DNA of 64,000 nucleotides, taken from positions 1 through 64,000 of the forward strand of contig JBPOFN010000024.1 in NCBI GenBank assembly GCA_051251725.1, written 5' to 3'. The notes beneath the pieces are model-generated. The model was not told where the DNA came from. It worked only from the letters and a program-made list of their open reading frames with translations, and did no database searches. Positions within the stretch are counted from its first letter, which is position 1. Every line of letters starts with the position of its first letter. Positions 7,655-16,803 of this stretch are shown here, piece after piece. The position numbers and the translations under genes are program-made. This stretch comes from JALZUE01 sp051251725 (GTDB lineage Bacteria > Pseudomonadota > Gammaproteobacteria > Enterobacterales > Alteromonadaceae).

Positions 7655-8266
7655 TTACCCCTTATCCATTTTAAAGTCTAGCTGTACAGTTAAACCAGTT
7701 TGTACAATTGGCTTACCGTCAACAACTTTTGGTTTGTATTTCCATTTACGAAGCGCACGTTTGGCTTCTTTATCAAAAATACGTTTAGGCTCAGCTTCCA
7801 TTACTTCAACGTCCTCTACACCACCAACTTTGTTAATGCTAAATGAAAGCTTAACCCAGCCTTCTTTACCATCACGCGCGGCAGCGATTGGATATTTAGG
7901 TTCAATTCGGACAATAGGTGTTGCATCACCATCTTTACCGAAAGCCCCTGGAGCAGAAATCCCAGTATTAGCGCCAGATAACTGAACACCTGGTAAATTA
8001 AACGTTAAACCACCTGCAACATTGCTCACTTCTGGTTCAGGAGCTTCAGGTTTTGGTGGCGCTTTAGGCGGCGGAGGCGGCGGAGGTGGTACCCTACGAC
8101 GTTGCTCTGCTGCTGATTTAGGCGGCGTTGTATTTACTTCAACAATAATGTTTTCTAGGGCATCTTCCTTTTTAGCGTCGCCACTGGCAACAAGGTAAGC
8201 CATAAAAGCAAATAGAGCAAAAGTGACAGCCGCCCCTAGTAATATAGATACTAAAAAGCGAACCAT
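7655..8266 (-). CDS. tonB: TonB family energy transducer (TonB2-type)
   Basis: Links the proton motive force at the inner membrane to outer-membrane TonB-dependent receptors. The 203-residue protein has an N-terminal transmembrane anchor (about 4-26), a Pro/Lys-rich periplasmic linker (60-78, with a run of prolines) and a C-terminal TonB domain containing the conserved YP (125-126) and GWVKLSFSI strand. It is short, like the TonB2 proteins of Vibrio and relatives, so it probably needs helper proteins to span the periplasm. It lies 3 bases after exbD. Confidence 0.94.
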   Translation of the reverse strand: MVRFLVSILLGAAVTFALFAFMAYLVASGDAKKEDALENIIVEVNTTPPKSAAEQRRRVPPPPPPPPKAPPKPEAPEPEVSNVAGGLTFNLPGVQLSGANTGISAPGAFGKDGDATPIVRIEPKYPIAAARDGKEGWVKLSFSINKVGGVEDVEVMEAEPKRIFDKEAKRALRKWKYKPKVVDGKPIVQTGLTVQLDFKMDKG

Positions 8267-8269
8267 AAA

Positions 8270-8671
8270 TTAACCCTTAGCTGCTGCGATAGAAATACGA
8301 TCAATGCCTGCATCTTTAATTGCATCCATTACTTTGACAACGATACCGTGTTTGGCATCTTTGTCTGCTTGAATGATTACAACATCAGTTGGCTGTTCAG
8401 CAAGTAATTTTTCAATGTTTGCTGCAACACGCTCGATATCAACACGACGCTTATCTAACCAGATTTCGCCTGTGTCTTTTACCGCAACAAATATATTTGC
8501 CGACTTTTGCTTCGACTGATTAGCTGCTTTAGGTTTATTTACTTCAATACCTGCTTCTTTAACAAAAGAGGTAGTTACAATAAAGAAAATCAACATGATG
8601 AATACGATGTCAAGCATCGGCGTCATATCTATTTCTGCTTCTTCTTCTTCACGAATACGTTTACGTGCCAT
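8270..8671 (-). CDS. exbD: ExbD family proton-channel subunit
   Basis: Inner-membrane partner of ExbB that forms the proton-conducting motor for TonB. The 133-residue protein has a charged cytoplasmic start (ARKRIREEEEAEIDM), one transmembrane helix (about 17-34) carrying the essential aspartate D21 in MTPMLDIVFIML, and a periplasmic TolR/ExbD domain (VIIQADKDAKHGIVVKVMDA). Normal length. It follows exbB by 12 bases and precedes tonB by 3. Confidence 0.95.
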   Translation of the reverse strand: MARKRIREEEEAEIDMTPMLDIVFIMLIFFIVTTSFVKEAGIEVNKPKAANQSKQKSANIFVAVKDTGEIWLDKRRVDIERVAANIEKLLAEQPTDVVIIQADKDAKHGIVVKVMDAIKDAGIDRISIAAAKG

Positions 8672-8683
8672 TACAATATCTCT

Positions 8684-9208
8684 CTAGTGATGAGGTAAAC
8701 TGTCAACCAGTTTAGCCTTTGCTAGTTTAACTTTTGCGTCTAGTCTTGAACTGAAAAATACACCTGATAATGCTGCAACCATACCTGCCATAGTAGGAAT
8801 TGTTGCCATTGATATACCAGAAGCCATAAGACGCGGATTACCTGTACCTTGTTGGGCCATAACTTCAAAAACCCCAATCATACCGGTAACCGTTCCAAGT
8901 AAACCAATCAATGGACACATTGCCACGATGGTTTTAATTGTAAGCATATTCTGCTCAAGTTTTTCTGTCGCTTCGGAGATCCATGTATCTCTTATACGAT
9001 GAGCATACCAGGTCGTAGTATCTTCTCTAGCAGTCCACTTCCCAACAATGCTATCTCGCATTGCTGGATAAACTGAAGCTAGGAACCAATATCTTTCGAT
9101 CATCAATACCCACATTAATAAGAGAGCGAAGGCAACAAAGTATAAAACATTGCCACCCGTCGCAATAAAACTCCTGACAGATTCAATAAGCTCTATCAGG
9201 AATAACAT
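8684..9208 (-). CDS. exbB: ExbB family proton-channel subunit (short, ExbB2-type)
   Basis: A 174-residue MotA/TolQ/ExbB-family protein that forms the pentameric channel with ExbD. Three hydrophobic segments are visible: about 17-38, 95-116 and 128-150. The second carries the conserved CPLIGLLGTVTGMIGVFEVM and the third ISMATIPTMAGMVAALSGV. Its ATG shares one base with the stop codon of the upstream TtpC-like gene (TAATG), so translation is probably coupled. This is the second ExbB-like gene of the operon, as in Vibrio TonB2 systems. Confidence 0.94.
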   Translation of the reverse strand: MLFLIELIESVRSFIATGGNVLYFVAFALLLMWVLMIERYWFLASVYPAMRDSIVGKWTAREDTTTWYAHRIRDTWISEATEKLEQNMLTIKTIVAMCPLIGLLGTVTGMIGVFEVMAQQGTGNPRLMASGISMATIPTMAGMVAALSGVFFSSRLDAKVKLAKAKLVDSLPHH

Positions 9209-10557
9209 TAGTTAGATTCCTTCTCTGCGATTGCAGCAATAATACCAGCACTTTGCTCGTCTAATTTGTGTAGTACTGCTTTACTCTTACCAGCAACAAC
9301 ACTATGAACAAGGATTAATGGTAATGCAGCAATTAGACCTAGCGCAGTTGTAACAAGAGCTAGAGAGATGTTACCCGCCATAATTTTCGGGTCACCTGTA
9401 CCGAACAATGTGATTGTTTGGAACGTTAAAATCATACCGATTACTGTACCTAATAGACCCATTAATGGGGCAATAGCAGCAAACATTTTGATTAACGTAA
9501 TACCACGGTCAACTGTTGGCGTTTCACGTAAAATCGCTTCATCAAGTTTCAATTCAAGTGTTTCAGCATCAACACCTTTATTGTCTTGATAAACTTGTAA
9601 CAAACGACCTAATGGGTTGTTTGTATTTGGCGTAGATAAATCTTTTTCTTGTGCTTTCATCTTCGCGCTTGTTGAACCTAGTACTACTAAGCGTTCAAGT
9701 GCAATTAAGAAACCTAAGAAAAGTAATGCGGTAATTGCATAACCTACAGTGCCACCTTGATGGTAGAACTCTTCTAATGTTTTCTTACGCGTTTCTAGTG
9801 CTAAGATAGCGCCACGTGAAGGATCTAAATAAACAGGTGAAAAACCTGAAGTAGCCTTAAAGAAAAATGGTGCTGTTTCAGCAATGTAACCTGCTGGTTG
9901 CTTAGCTAACGGCTGAATTTGACCTACTTGATCGTTGTAAGTTAAATAGCCTTTATCTGACACTAAGTTAAATGTACCAATACGAGTGATCGTTTCAGTA
10001 GATTTAGTACCGTCTAAGTTAGTTACTTCAGCAGTGAATTGAGAAACTTTACCCGATTCTGTCATCTCATTTTGAAGCGCAAACCATAATTCTTCTAAGT
10101 CTGTTAATCCTGGGATTTCTTTAGAGTTAGCAATGCGGTCTAAAACTTCACCACGGCCTGAGTATTGAGCACTAACGATAGACGTTGAAATTGAACCGTA
10201 AGCGTCAGCTGCTGCTGCACGACTTACACCAAACATTTCGCCTAAAGTACCTTTAGCGCTGTCTAGTTCAGTTTCTTTTTGTGCTAATTTAATTTCATTA
10301 GCAGCATATTCTTTCGTTAAACGTTCGTTACGATCTTGCTGAAATTTTAATTCTTTTTGAGCCTTGTTTAATAAGGCTTGTTTATCAGCGCGAGCTGAAT
10401 TGAATTCTGCTTCACGTGTTTTATCTAATTTAGCTTCAGAAACACGATTAGATTTAACTTGTTTAAGTAAATCATCTAATTGGTTAGCATTTGAAGCTGC
10501 TGTTAAACCTACTGACATCGAAGCAGCAAGTAATACAAAGTTTAAAACTTTTTTCAT
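9208..10557 (-). CDS. TtpC-like MotA/TolQ/ExbB protein with long periplasmic domain
   Basis: A 449-residue protein joining a secreted N-terminal half to an ExbB-like C-terminal half. It starts with a signal peptide (1-24), has a charged coiled-coil stretch (about 35-100), a periplasmic domain to about 260, and then three membrane helices (about 268-290, 355-377, 400-425) including IAPLMGLLGTVIGMILTF. In Vibrio, TtpC with this architecture is required for TonB2-dependent transport, so a role in the same energy-transducing complex is very likely. It overlaps exbB by one base and the DUF3450 gene by one base. Confidence 0.9.
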   Translation of the reverse strand: MKKVLNFVLLAASMSVGLTAASNANQLDDLLKQVKSNRVSEAKLDKTREAEFNSARADKQALLNKAQKELKFQQDRNERLTKEYAANEIKLAQKETELDSAKGTLGEMFGVSRAAAADAYGSISTSIVSAQYSGRGEVLDRIANSKEIPGLTDLEELWFALQNEMTESGKVSQFTAEVTNLDGTKSTETITRIGTFNLVSDKGYLTYNDQVGQIQPLAKQPAGYIAETAPFFFKATSGFSPVYLDPSRGAILALETRKKTLEEFYHQGGTVGYAITALLFLGFLIALERLVVLGSTSAKMKAQEKDLSTPNTNNPLGRLLQVYQDNKGVDAETLELKLDEAILRETPTVDRGITLIKMFAAIAPLMGLLGTVIGMILTFQTITLFGTGDPKIMAGNISLALVTTALGLIAALPLILVHSVVAGKSKAVLHKLDEQSAGIIAAIAEKESN

Positions 10558-11336
10558 TATTTTGCTCCTGCTGCGAATACTGGTAATTTAGTTAAGTCCA
10601 TTGGTAATTGCTTGCGCGCCATACGAATAGAATCAGTAATAGGCTTCAAGTATTCGTCACCTAATACATCCCAGCTGCGTGTTTGGTTATTCCAAACCCA
10701 AGCATTTTTAAAGTCTAAAGATTGAGCAACAAGCGCAACACGGCCCATGTGAACAAAATCAACAGTCAATGTACGATCGCCTAAATCAAGTTCGCCTTGA
10801 TAAGAGTCAAAAATAGTACCGTAAGCAGCTTCAATTTCATAAGCTTCTAATACTAAACGAAATTGCTCTGACGTAGTAACGTTAGAGTTATTCATTACAT
10901 CATGTAAACCTGCAACACGCTCTTTCCGAGTTTCAATGTTTACCGGCACATCTAATTCGATGAACTTTTCTAATGTATCAATCATGCTGTACATTAACGG
11001 CACAACACCTTGCTTGATTTTATCAATACCAGCAATTTGACGTTCTAATGACGCAATGTTTTCTTTTTGATCATCAACCATACGTTGTACATGGTCGTTA
11101 TAACCTTTTAGTACGTCGGCTTGATCAACAACATTACGGTATTCAGCTAACAATTCTAATGTTTGCTCGTAAATAGAGTTAATTTTCTCTTGAGATTTAA
11201 CAGATGCTTTATGGATAGTTGCTTCTGCGGCTTGTAGATCTTTAAGTGCATCAGCAGAAGCAATGTTGCTTACTGAAAATGCAAGTGCTCCTACTATTGT
11301 AGATGCGATAAGGCTTTTCTTACTTAATATGGACAT
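10557..11336 (-). CDS. DUF3450 family periplasmic coiled-coil protein
   Basis: The first gene of the TonB operon encodes a 259-residue exported protein. I take the ATG at 11336, with GGGA just upstream, rather than an in-frame TTG at 11345. Residues 1-28 form a signal peptide ending IASA. The next hundred residues are strongly helical and charged (KDLQAAEATIHKASVKSQEK and on), predicted coiled coil; the C-terminal part ends in a beta-rich region (LTVDFVHMGRVALVAQS, WVWNNQTRSWDVL). DUF3450 proteins regularly head ttpC-exbB-exbD-tonB operons in marine gammaproteobacteria; their task is not established. Its stop and the next ATG share one base. Confidence 0.88.
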   Translation of the reverse strand: MSILSKKSLIASTIVGALAFSVSNIASADALKDLQAAEATIHKASVKSQEKINSIYEQTLELLAEYRNVVDQADVLKGYNDHVQRMVDDQKENIASLERQIAGIDKIKQGVVPLMYSMIDTLEKFIELDVPVNIETRKERVAGLHDVMNNSNVTTSEQFRLVLEAYEIEAAYGTIFDSYQGELDLGDRTLTVDFVHMGRVALVAQSLDFKNAWVWNNQTRSWDVLGDEYLKPITDSIRMARKQLPMDLTKLPVFAAGAK

Positions 11337-11345
11337 AGTTCCCAA

Positions 11346-11847
11346 CCAATTGTCTTTAATTTATATAACAAATAATTTGTTAACGCAGTATTCAACCCTG
11401 CTGTTGTTTTTATTGAACAAGAATAAAACTAGTCAATATTCCCAAACGACAGTCAAACTGTCAACTTAGGATATTAAAAAGATAGACTAATTTGTAGTTA
11501 AATAAACAAATTAGCTAGTATTTCTATTAAATATTTATAAAAAATTAATTCTTTTATTTAAACGCCCATCAATGGTGCAATTTATAAATAACTTTAAAAA
11601 TACCTCTAGCGTATTTTTGTATCAAATAATTTACCGCTGGAAGTTTTACTAATTGATTCGTAGTAAGTCAATTTATTTCATCTGTTTTATTGAAATAAGC
11701 GGCTTTCCGCTCAAAAAAACGCCAAGCACTGATGATTTAAATCATATGCAAAGACATAAAGTCTATATATGAATAATTATAATCAAAGGTAGGCTATCGC
11801 TATAAAATTAGCTTATTATAGCCTCTGCCCTCTCAACTTTTTATAAC
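11346..11847. other. Divergent intergenic region, DUF3450 operon / priC
   Basis: About 500 AT-rich bases without a gene. It must hold the promoters of both the TonB operon (leftward) and priC (rightward). A 15-base perfect inverted repeat GACAGT-CAA-ACTGTC lies at 11448-11462 (separate entry). An AT-rich run of GAATAAT/TATAAT-like hexamers at 11770-11784 weakly resembles a Fur box but is not convincing. Confidence 0.5.
11436..11464 (-). promoter_or_regulatory. Possible promoter and operator of the TonB operon
   Basis: On the minus strand TTGACA (11464-11459) is followed after 17 bases by a poor -10 (GAATAT, 11441-11436), about 100 bases upstream of the DUF3450 start. A perfect inverted repeat, GACAGT/ACTGTC with a 3-base spacer (11448-11462), overlaps the -35 element, the position expected of a repressor site. 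The -10 is weak, so this is tentative. Confidence 0.3.
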
Positions 11848-12468
11848 ATGGCGACTCAAGTGGCAAATAAAGCGTTACAAAATTTAACTTTACTTTTGGG
11901 TAAAATAAAGCACCAAGCAGCTAAGGTTGATGAAGTAAATACGAAAAATAAAGCCCATCGATTGTTAGAAGATAACGCTTTGTTTTCACGAAATTTATTT
12001 AATACTAATAGTGACAAGTTTTATCCATATGCGCTTGAAATTGAGAAAAACATTAATGAATTAAAGTTTTTTCTGAGCAAGAATAAAAATGAAATTGCGC
12101 TCAATTTAATGGAAAGAATCGAATTACAACTAAGCTCTATCCGTACAGCTTTTTCTTCAAATTCCACCATTCATAATGAAGCAGAGTTGCGCCAAGGTAA
12201 ACTTTCACAGATCAAGTATAAAAACATGGCTAAAAAGGTTTTATTATCGAGCCATCAACTTTATGAAAAATTAGCCGAGTACCACGAATTTGAGCGGCGA
12301 TTAATGGAAATGTTAAATCAAAAAAGTAGCCAATTAACGAGTGGCGCCAATAAAGATTTAGTCACTCAAGAAAGTTTAGTATTACATCAGCGATTAGGAC
12401 GTTGCCGACAAGCAATATCAAAAGTTGAAAGAGAAATTGAAATAGCGGAGAAAAATAATTCTCTTTAA
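11848..12468 (+). CDS. priC: Primosomal replication protein PriC-like
   Basis: A 206-residue, Lys/Glu-rich, all-helical protein. PriC (primosomal protein N'') helps reload DnaB at stalled forks, independently of PriA. Family signatures seen are an N-terminal helix with a Leu-rich segment (ALQNLTLLLGKIKHQA), the central LFSRNLFN and the C-terminal YHEFERRLMEML followed by LHQRLGRCRQAISKVEREIE. Length is slightly above E. coli PriC (175). It is transcribed alone. I am fairly sure of the family because of the C-terminal motif, though the sequence is divergent. Confidence 0.8.
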   Translation: MATQVANKALQNLTLLLGKIKHQAAKVDEVNTKNKAHRLLEDNALFSRNLFNTNSDKFYPYALEIEKNINELKFFLSKNKNEIALNLMERIELQLSSIRTAFSSNSTIHNEAELRQGKLSQIKYKNMAKKVLLSSHQLYEKLAEYHEFERRLMEMLNQKSSQLTSGANKDLVTQESLVLHQRLGRCRQAISKVEREIEIAEKNNSL

Positions 12469-12564
12469 CCTATATTTAGTTACGATACATTTGACACTAT
12501 TAAAACAACCAGTTAGCTTGTTACTAAGTAAGCTATAATTATCAATAAAATAGAGAGTATTTTA

Positions 12565-12828
12565 ATGAGGATCTCGGACGATATTCACAACTACTATGAA
12601 AAATTAGTATTACAAAATTTTGCGACTTTAAAATTAGACGAAAAGCATGACCCAGATTTTATTGCTGATTTAACTTGTGTCGTATTAAACCAACTAACAC
12701 CTAGATATATTAGACATGAAGTCGATATGGCTTTTTATTTACCGGCTTCAGAACGGTTTGAAATGGAAAGTAATGTAAAAGTCGCAGTCAGTAAAGCGCT
12801 CGAATTTATGAAAGCTCAAGGAAGGTAA
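12565..12828 (+). CDS. ComFB family protein
   Basis: An 87-residue protein of the late-competence ComFB family. The family features seen are an N-terminal helix ending in a Tyr/Asn-rich HNYYEKLV, a central FIADLTCVVLNQLTPRYIRHEVDM block, in which LNxLxPxYIRHxVD is the core signature, and a C-terminal helix. ComFB proteins bind cyclic dinucleotides in some bacteria and sit next to motility or competence genes. The gene is convergent with a PilZ (c-di-GMP receptor) gene 67 bases away, suggesting a shared signalling theme (inference). Confidence 0.88.
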   Translation: MRISDDIHNYYEKLVLQNFATLKLDEKHDPDFIADLTCVVLNQLTPRYIRHEVDMAFYLPASERFEMESNVKVAVSKALEFMKAQGR

Positions 12829-12895
12829 ACAGAGCTGATCATTTATTATTTTAACGAATGCAGTTAATTATTCTTATAGTTAACATTTAAAATGA

Positions 12896-13567
12896 TTAAC
12901 TGCTCTCTATTTGTAAATCGGCTAACAAGTCAGTCACTTGCTGCTCAGCATTGATGAACTGAATACCAACATTAACTAAACCACCTTCATTACGACAATT
13001 ACAAACGCTCGCGGCAATTTGTTCCATACCATTATTCGGGCTGTGAATATTTACAAAAACATTGCGTTTATTCACCATCAATTTGTCATTCTCCGTTTTA
13101 AAAGAAAAACCACAGCCTTTGGCGTTAATATCGCTGATCACACCTTTTATTTTTACGTCATCACTAGCACTATTAGCGTTTAATAAACTAATTGATGCCG
13201 GAATATGGGTAACTTGACGGCGCTGCTTACGTAACTCTCTATTTTCTAAAATATCAGGATAGGTTAAATAAATAAGTTTTTCCGGGTACTGGACAATATA
13301 CTTAATTGAAGCTCTAAAGGCATAACACTTACCTGACTGCCCTTCAAGCAAGTAACGGACAATAACGCCATTACCTTCGACTAAGACATCATTTAAGTCA
13401 TTTGAGCGCACCACTTTAGGATATTTCAAAATAATATACTTTCCAACCTCATAGCCAATGAGTAGCATTTTATTACGATAAGGAACGGGATGATTAATTT
13501 GTATATCTAAAACTTTACCTGGAAGTAATTCAAAATATTCTTCGTTGGCTAACTTTAACGCTTGCAT
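12896..13567 (-). CDS. PilZ domain protein with YcgR-like N-terminal domain
   Basis: A 223-residue cytosolic protein that should bind cyclic di-GMP. The N-terminal part (1-105) resembles the YcgR/PilZN beta domain. The PilZ domain begins with R113-KQR-R117 (the RxxxR c-di-GMP motif) and continues with D146-I-N-A-K-G151, where the usual Ser of (D/N)xSxxG is replaced by Asn. The core residues remain, so binding is probable. YcgR-like proteins slow flagella or regulate surface structures, but no flagellar gene is nearby. Confidence 0.88.
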   Translation of the reverse strand: MQALKLANEEYFELLPGKVLDIQINHPVPYRNKMLLIGYEVGKYIILKYPKVVRSNDLNDVLVEGNGVIVRYLLEGQSGKCYAFRASIKYIVQYPEKLIYLTYPDILENRELRKQRRQVTHIPASISLLNANSASDDVKIKGVISDINAKGCGFSFKTENDKLMVNKRNVFVNIHSPNNGMEQIAASVCNCRNEGGLVNVGIQFINAEQQVTDLLADLQIESS

Positions 13568-13669
13568 ATATCTTGCTTAAAATAACGGCTATCCATAAGT
13601 TAACTATAAACAAGTCGCTTATTATTGACAATAGTTATTACAACGAGATTTTTTATAAATAACAAAGTA

Positions 13670-13703
13670 TTAACCTATCACCACGGCCGTGATAATAGGT
13701 TAA
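13670..13703 (-). terminator. Hairpin downstream of the GH50 remnant
   Basis: An imperfect inverted repeat (TTAACCTATCAC against GTGATAATAGGTTAA) around GGCC lies just after the GH50 stop codon. It resembles a terminator, though the U-tract is short. Confidence 0.5.
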
Positions 13704-13715
13704 TTTGAGCTCGAA

Positions 13716-15104
13716 TTAATTAGCGCTATAGCGTTTAGTATAAAGTGAGGTATTAATTTCTTTTGCCGCTTGGACCATTTCTTTATACGGAACATCAGCA
13801 ATAGTTACAAAACCGACATTATAGTTTTCACCATCAAATGCCCGGCCGGTAATTGGCGAATCAATATATTGAAACCAATGAGCGCCAACCATATATGGAT
13901 TATCGATCACGGTTTCCATATATTCTTTATACATTCGTGCTCGATCTTGTTGATCTGATGCTAAGATCAGCCCAGGATGATAAAGGCCGGTATCGCTCGT
14001 AGCGCCAATATGGTATTCACCAATAATACTAGGTTTATCTACCTCCGCTAAAAAGTCCCATACTTTCGCATGTAAACCTTCTTTGTAATGATTGTAGCTC
14101 ATCACATCGACATACTTAGTAGCGGCTTTAATCGCTTCTGGGGTCATGCCCCAGTGCGCCATTCTAACGCCCATGTACATATGATTTGGTAGCACTTCTG
14201 CTAAAGCATCGTGCACTATTTTAAAATACTGGGTTGCGAAAGCCTCAGACATAATCGCCAGATCAGCCACTACGCCATCATTTAGATCTGAAATTTCATA
14301 GCCATCAGAAATTGCTTTCCATGATGTTATGTTTGTATTCCAAGCATTGTTTAACGCATTAACATCATTGTATTTAGCTTTTAATAACCGAGTGAATTCA
14401 GTTTTTGTCGGGCTGTCATGATCTGATCGACTCATGGTATTAATCGCAATACTATAGCGCCCGCGTAAGGTTTTAGGATTACCCCAACTTTTTTCATTAT
14501 CAACAAAAACACCGATACACCAAGGATTATTTTTTACCTCATCAGCAATCACCTGCGTGGTCATTTTAGCTCTGCGTTCAAACTCAGGATCAAACGGATC
14601 TGGGAATGCATGCCAAGCATCATTACCAGAAGAAATCGTTTTAAATTCCCCGATAATCCAACCATTAGCAAAATAAGGTAGACGATTCATTTGATAAAAC
14701 TCTGGATCCACCCAGTTTCCTGTTGACGTAAAGCCCCAATTTTTAAAACGTTTAATGGTAATATCACGCCAGCTGGCTAAATAAGAGTCCGGCTGCGTTT
14801 CCCCGTAACGGCGCTCTAAGTTCGCTTGATAAAAACTATAGGTTTCACCATGTTTAACCGGGCCACGATGAACAGAGCGGCGATAACTATAATGATTTGC
14901 TAATTCATCATCCTCGCTTGGCAACCATTCAAACATTTTATTTCTTAATTCAGAGCTAATATACCTTGTTTTTTGTGCTTCTTTCGACACCGGACGAATA
15001 CCAAGTGAGTCCTCTGGCGTAACGTCATCAGGGTCGACATAACGGACAGCATCATCTCATTCGTAATCATAGTTGGTTTTATCATTAAGCTCTTGTTTAT
15101 ACAT
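13716..15104 (-). pseudogene. Truncated GH50 beta-agarase remnant with an in-frame stop
   Basis: The 424 residues open from the GTG at 14990 match the catalytic barrel of GH50 beta-agarases, exo-acting enzymes that release neoagarobiose. Both catalytic glutamates appear intact: E166 in FVDNEKSWG (acid/base) and E325 in SIIGEYHIGA (nucleophile). Secreted GH50 enzymes are usually about 750 residues with a signal peptide and an N-terminal carbohydrate-binding-like domain; both are missing. The frame extends upstream through RYVDPDDVTPEDSLGIRP to a TGA at 15057-15059, and on for 15 more codons to an ATG at 15104, so a nonsense change interrupts an already shortened gene. No convincing ribosome site precedes the GTG. 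An active cytosolic fragment is possible, decay more likely. Confidence 0.75.
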
Positions 15105-15189
15105 TCAGCGACTCAATCCCCCTTGTGATAAATACAAAAGCTAAAAAATTTTTAAACCAAGGCCTAATAAATTTAATCTAAAACTATTT

Positions 15190-16695
15190 TTACTGCTTAT
15201 CTTGTTGTTCTGAAAAGTTTTTAGCACAGCTGGTTAGCGTATTTTTTATTGTTTCGAGTGATAACCAATCTTTTAAATTATTGGGGACATCATTTTTAGT
15301 TACCGCTGTGAATATTCCGCTACCCGCTAAAATACAATGCCAAGACGTTGAACTAAAATATTGCGATATTTGTAATTTATTTAAGGCTGCATTTATATCA
15401 TTACCTGATACCCACTCTTCCATGATGAATTGTAGGTATTGAGATATTTCTATATTTCTTACATCTCGCCAATATTTAGTGTCATTACGCGTATTCACTA
15501 AATAATGCAGCACAATAAAATCTCTAATGCGCTCAAAATTAAAATTTACCTTATCATTGAACCACTGCTGTTTTTCAGTGCTGCCTCCACCTTCGTCATA
15601 AGCCGTAATAAAGTCTTCAATACTTGTTTGGGTCATATGTAAGGCTGTAGCTTCTAAGGGTTCAATAAATCCTTGTGATAACCCAATAGCGAGACAGTTT
15701 TTATGCCAATGTTTAGCTGATCTACCAACGCGCATTTTAAGATGCTTAACCTTGCCATTAATGTCTTCACTGCCGATAAATTCACGCAACTCCTGCTCTG
15801 CCGATTCTTTTGATTGATATCTACTACTATAAACATAACCATTCCCAGTTCTATTTTGTAACGGTATCTGCCATGCCCAACCGGAACTAAGCGCTGTTGA
15901 TACTGTTTGTGGCATAAATTTAATCTGTTTAATTGATGGGATTGCAACCGCTGAATCATTGAATAAATTATCAGCAAAACTAATGAAAGGCACATTGAGC
16001 GTTTTTTCAATTAATAAGGCGTTAAAGCCAGTGCAGTCAACAAAGATATCACCTTGATACAAGGTTCCACCCTGGGTACTAACAGCACTTATTTCACCTG
16101 AATCAAGTTGCAGCACTTTAGACACTTCACCTTCAACACGTTTTACTCCGAGTTTTTGTGAAAATTCGGCAAGAAACTGGCCAAGTAAAGCTGAGTCAAA
16201 ATGATAACCATAGCTATTTTCACACTTAAATTCATTAATCGGTATCGGTGATTTACCTTGCTGAGCAAGCAAGGTCATAAATAAAAATTCATCAGGATGA
16301 TACGCGCAGTTATGTCCTTGTCGGCGTAGTATATTCTGCTGTTCAAATGCTTCTATATGAAGGGCATCAATTTCGCTTGGAAATGGGTGGTAGTAACTTT
16401 TAGGTGTAGAATTTGAAGACCAATTTGAAAATTTAATACCGTTTTTATAAGTGGCATTACATGCTGGCATCCAATCTTTTTCGTTAATTTCTAGGGTTGT
16501 AAATAGTTGTCTTAAATAGGGTGTTGAACCTTCTCCTACACCAATAATTGGAATATTTTCCGATTCAATTAAGGTGATATCATATTGTTTATTCTGCCAT
16601 TTTTTAGCAAATAAGCTAGCCGTCATCCAGCCTGCGGTACCACCACCAACAATCACTATTTTTTTGTTTTTATTTTTGTTCAACCTTAGCTCCAT
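15190..16695 (-). CDS. Flavin-dependent tryptophan halogenase-like protein
   Basis: A 501-residue protein of the tryptophan halogenase family, which uses reduced FAD, oxygen and halide. Motifs seen: FAD-binding GGGTAG (17-22), VGEGSTP (53-58), the catalytic-type lysine K84 in ATYKNGIKF, the flavin-halogenase fingerprint WAWQIP (273-278), and GFIEPLEAT (342-350) with the PrnA-like glutamate. Substrate is not predictable: many marine Gammaproteobacteria carry such genes in TonB-receptor/glycan loci where halogenation has rarely been shown. It lies downstream of the receptor-lipoprotein pair, separated by a terminator-like hairpin. No flavin reductase gene is adjacent. Confidence 0.9.
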   Translation of the reverse strand: MELRLNKNKNKKIVIVGGGTAGWMTASLFAKKWQNKQYDITLIESENIPIIGVGEGSTPYLRQLFTTLEINEKDWMPACNATYKNGIKFSNWSSNSTPKSYYHPFPSEIDALHIEAFEQQNILRRQGHNCAYHPDEFLFMTLLAQQGKSPIPINEFKCENSYGYHFDSALLGQFLAEFSQKLGVKRVEGEVSKVLQLDSGEISAVSTQGGTLYQGDIFVDCTGFNALLIEKTLNVPFISFADNLFNDSAVAIPSIKQIKFMPQTVSTALSSGWAWQIPLQNRTGNGYVYSSRYQSKESAEQELREFIGSEDINGKVKHLKMRVGRSAKHWHKNCLAIGLSQGFIEPLEATALHMTQTSIEDFITAYDEGGGSTEKQQWFNDKVNFNFERIRDFIVLHYLVNTRNDTKYWRDVRNIEISQYLQFIMEEWVSGNDINAALNKLQISQYFSSTSWHCILAGSGIFTAVTKNDVPNNLKDWLSLETIKNTLTSCAKNFSEQQDKQ

Positions 16696-16803
16696 ATCTC
16701 ATTACTTATTCAAGTATTTATTAACATTACCAAAGAATGGTTATAAATTGCATTTCTTTTACCTTGTAAATTTTCTAATAGTTAATAGAAGATTTACAAC
16801 GTA

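Noticed and set aside
11770..11784. A Fur-box-like AT-rich stretch upstream of priC
   Set aside because: Matches only the general NATAAT rhythm and faces priC rather than the TonB operon.
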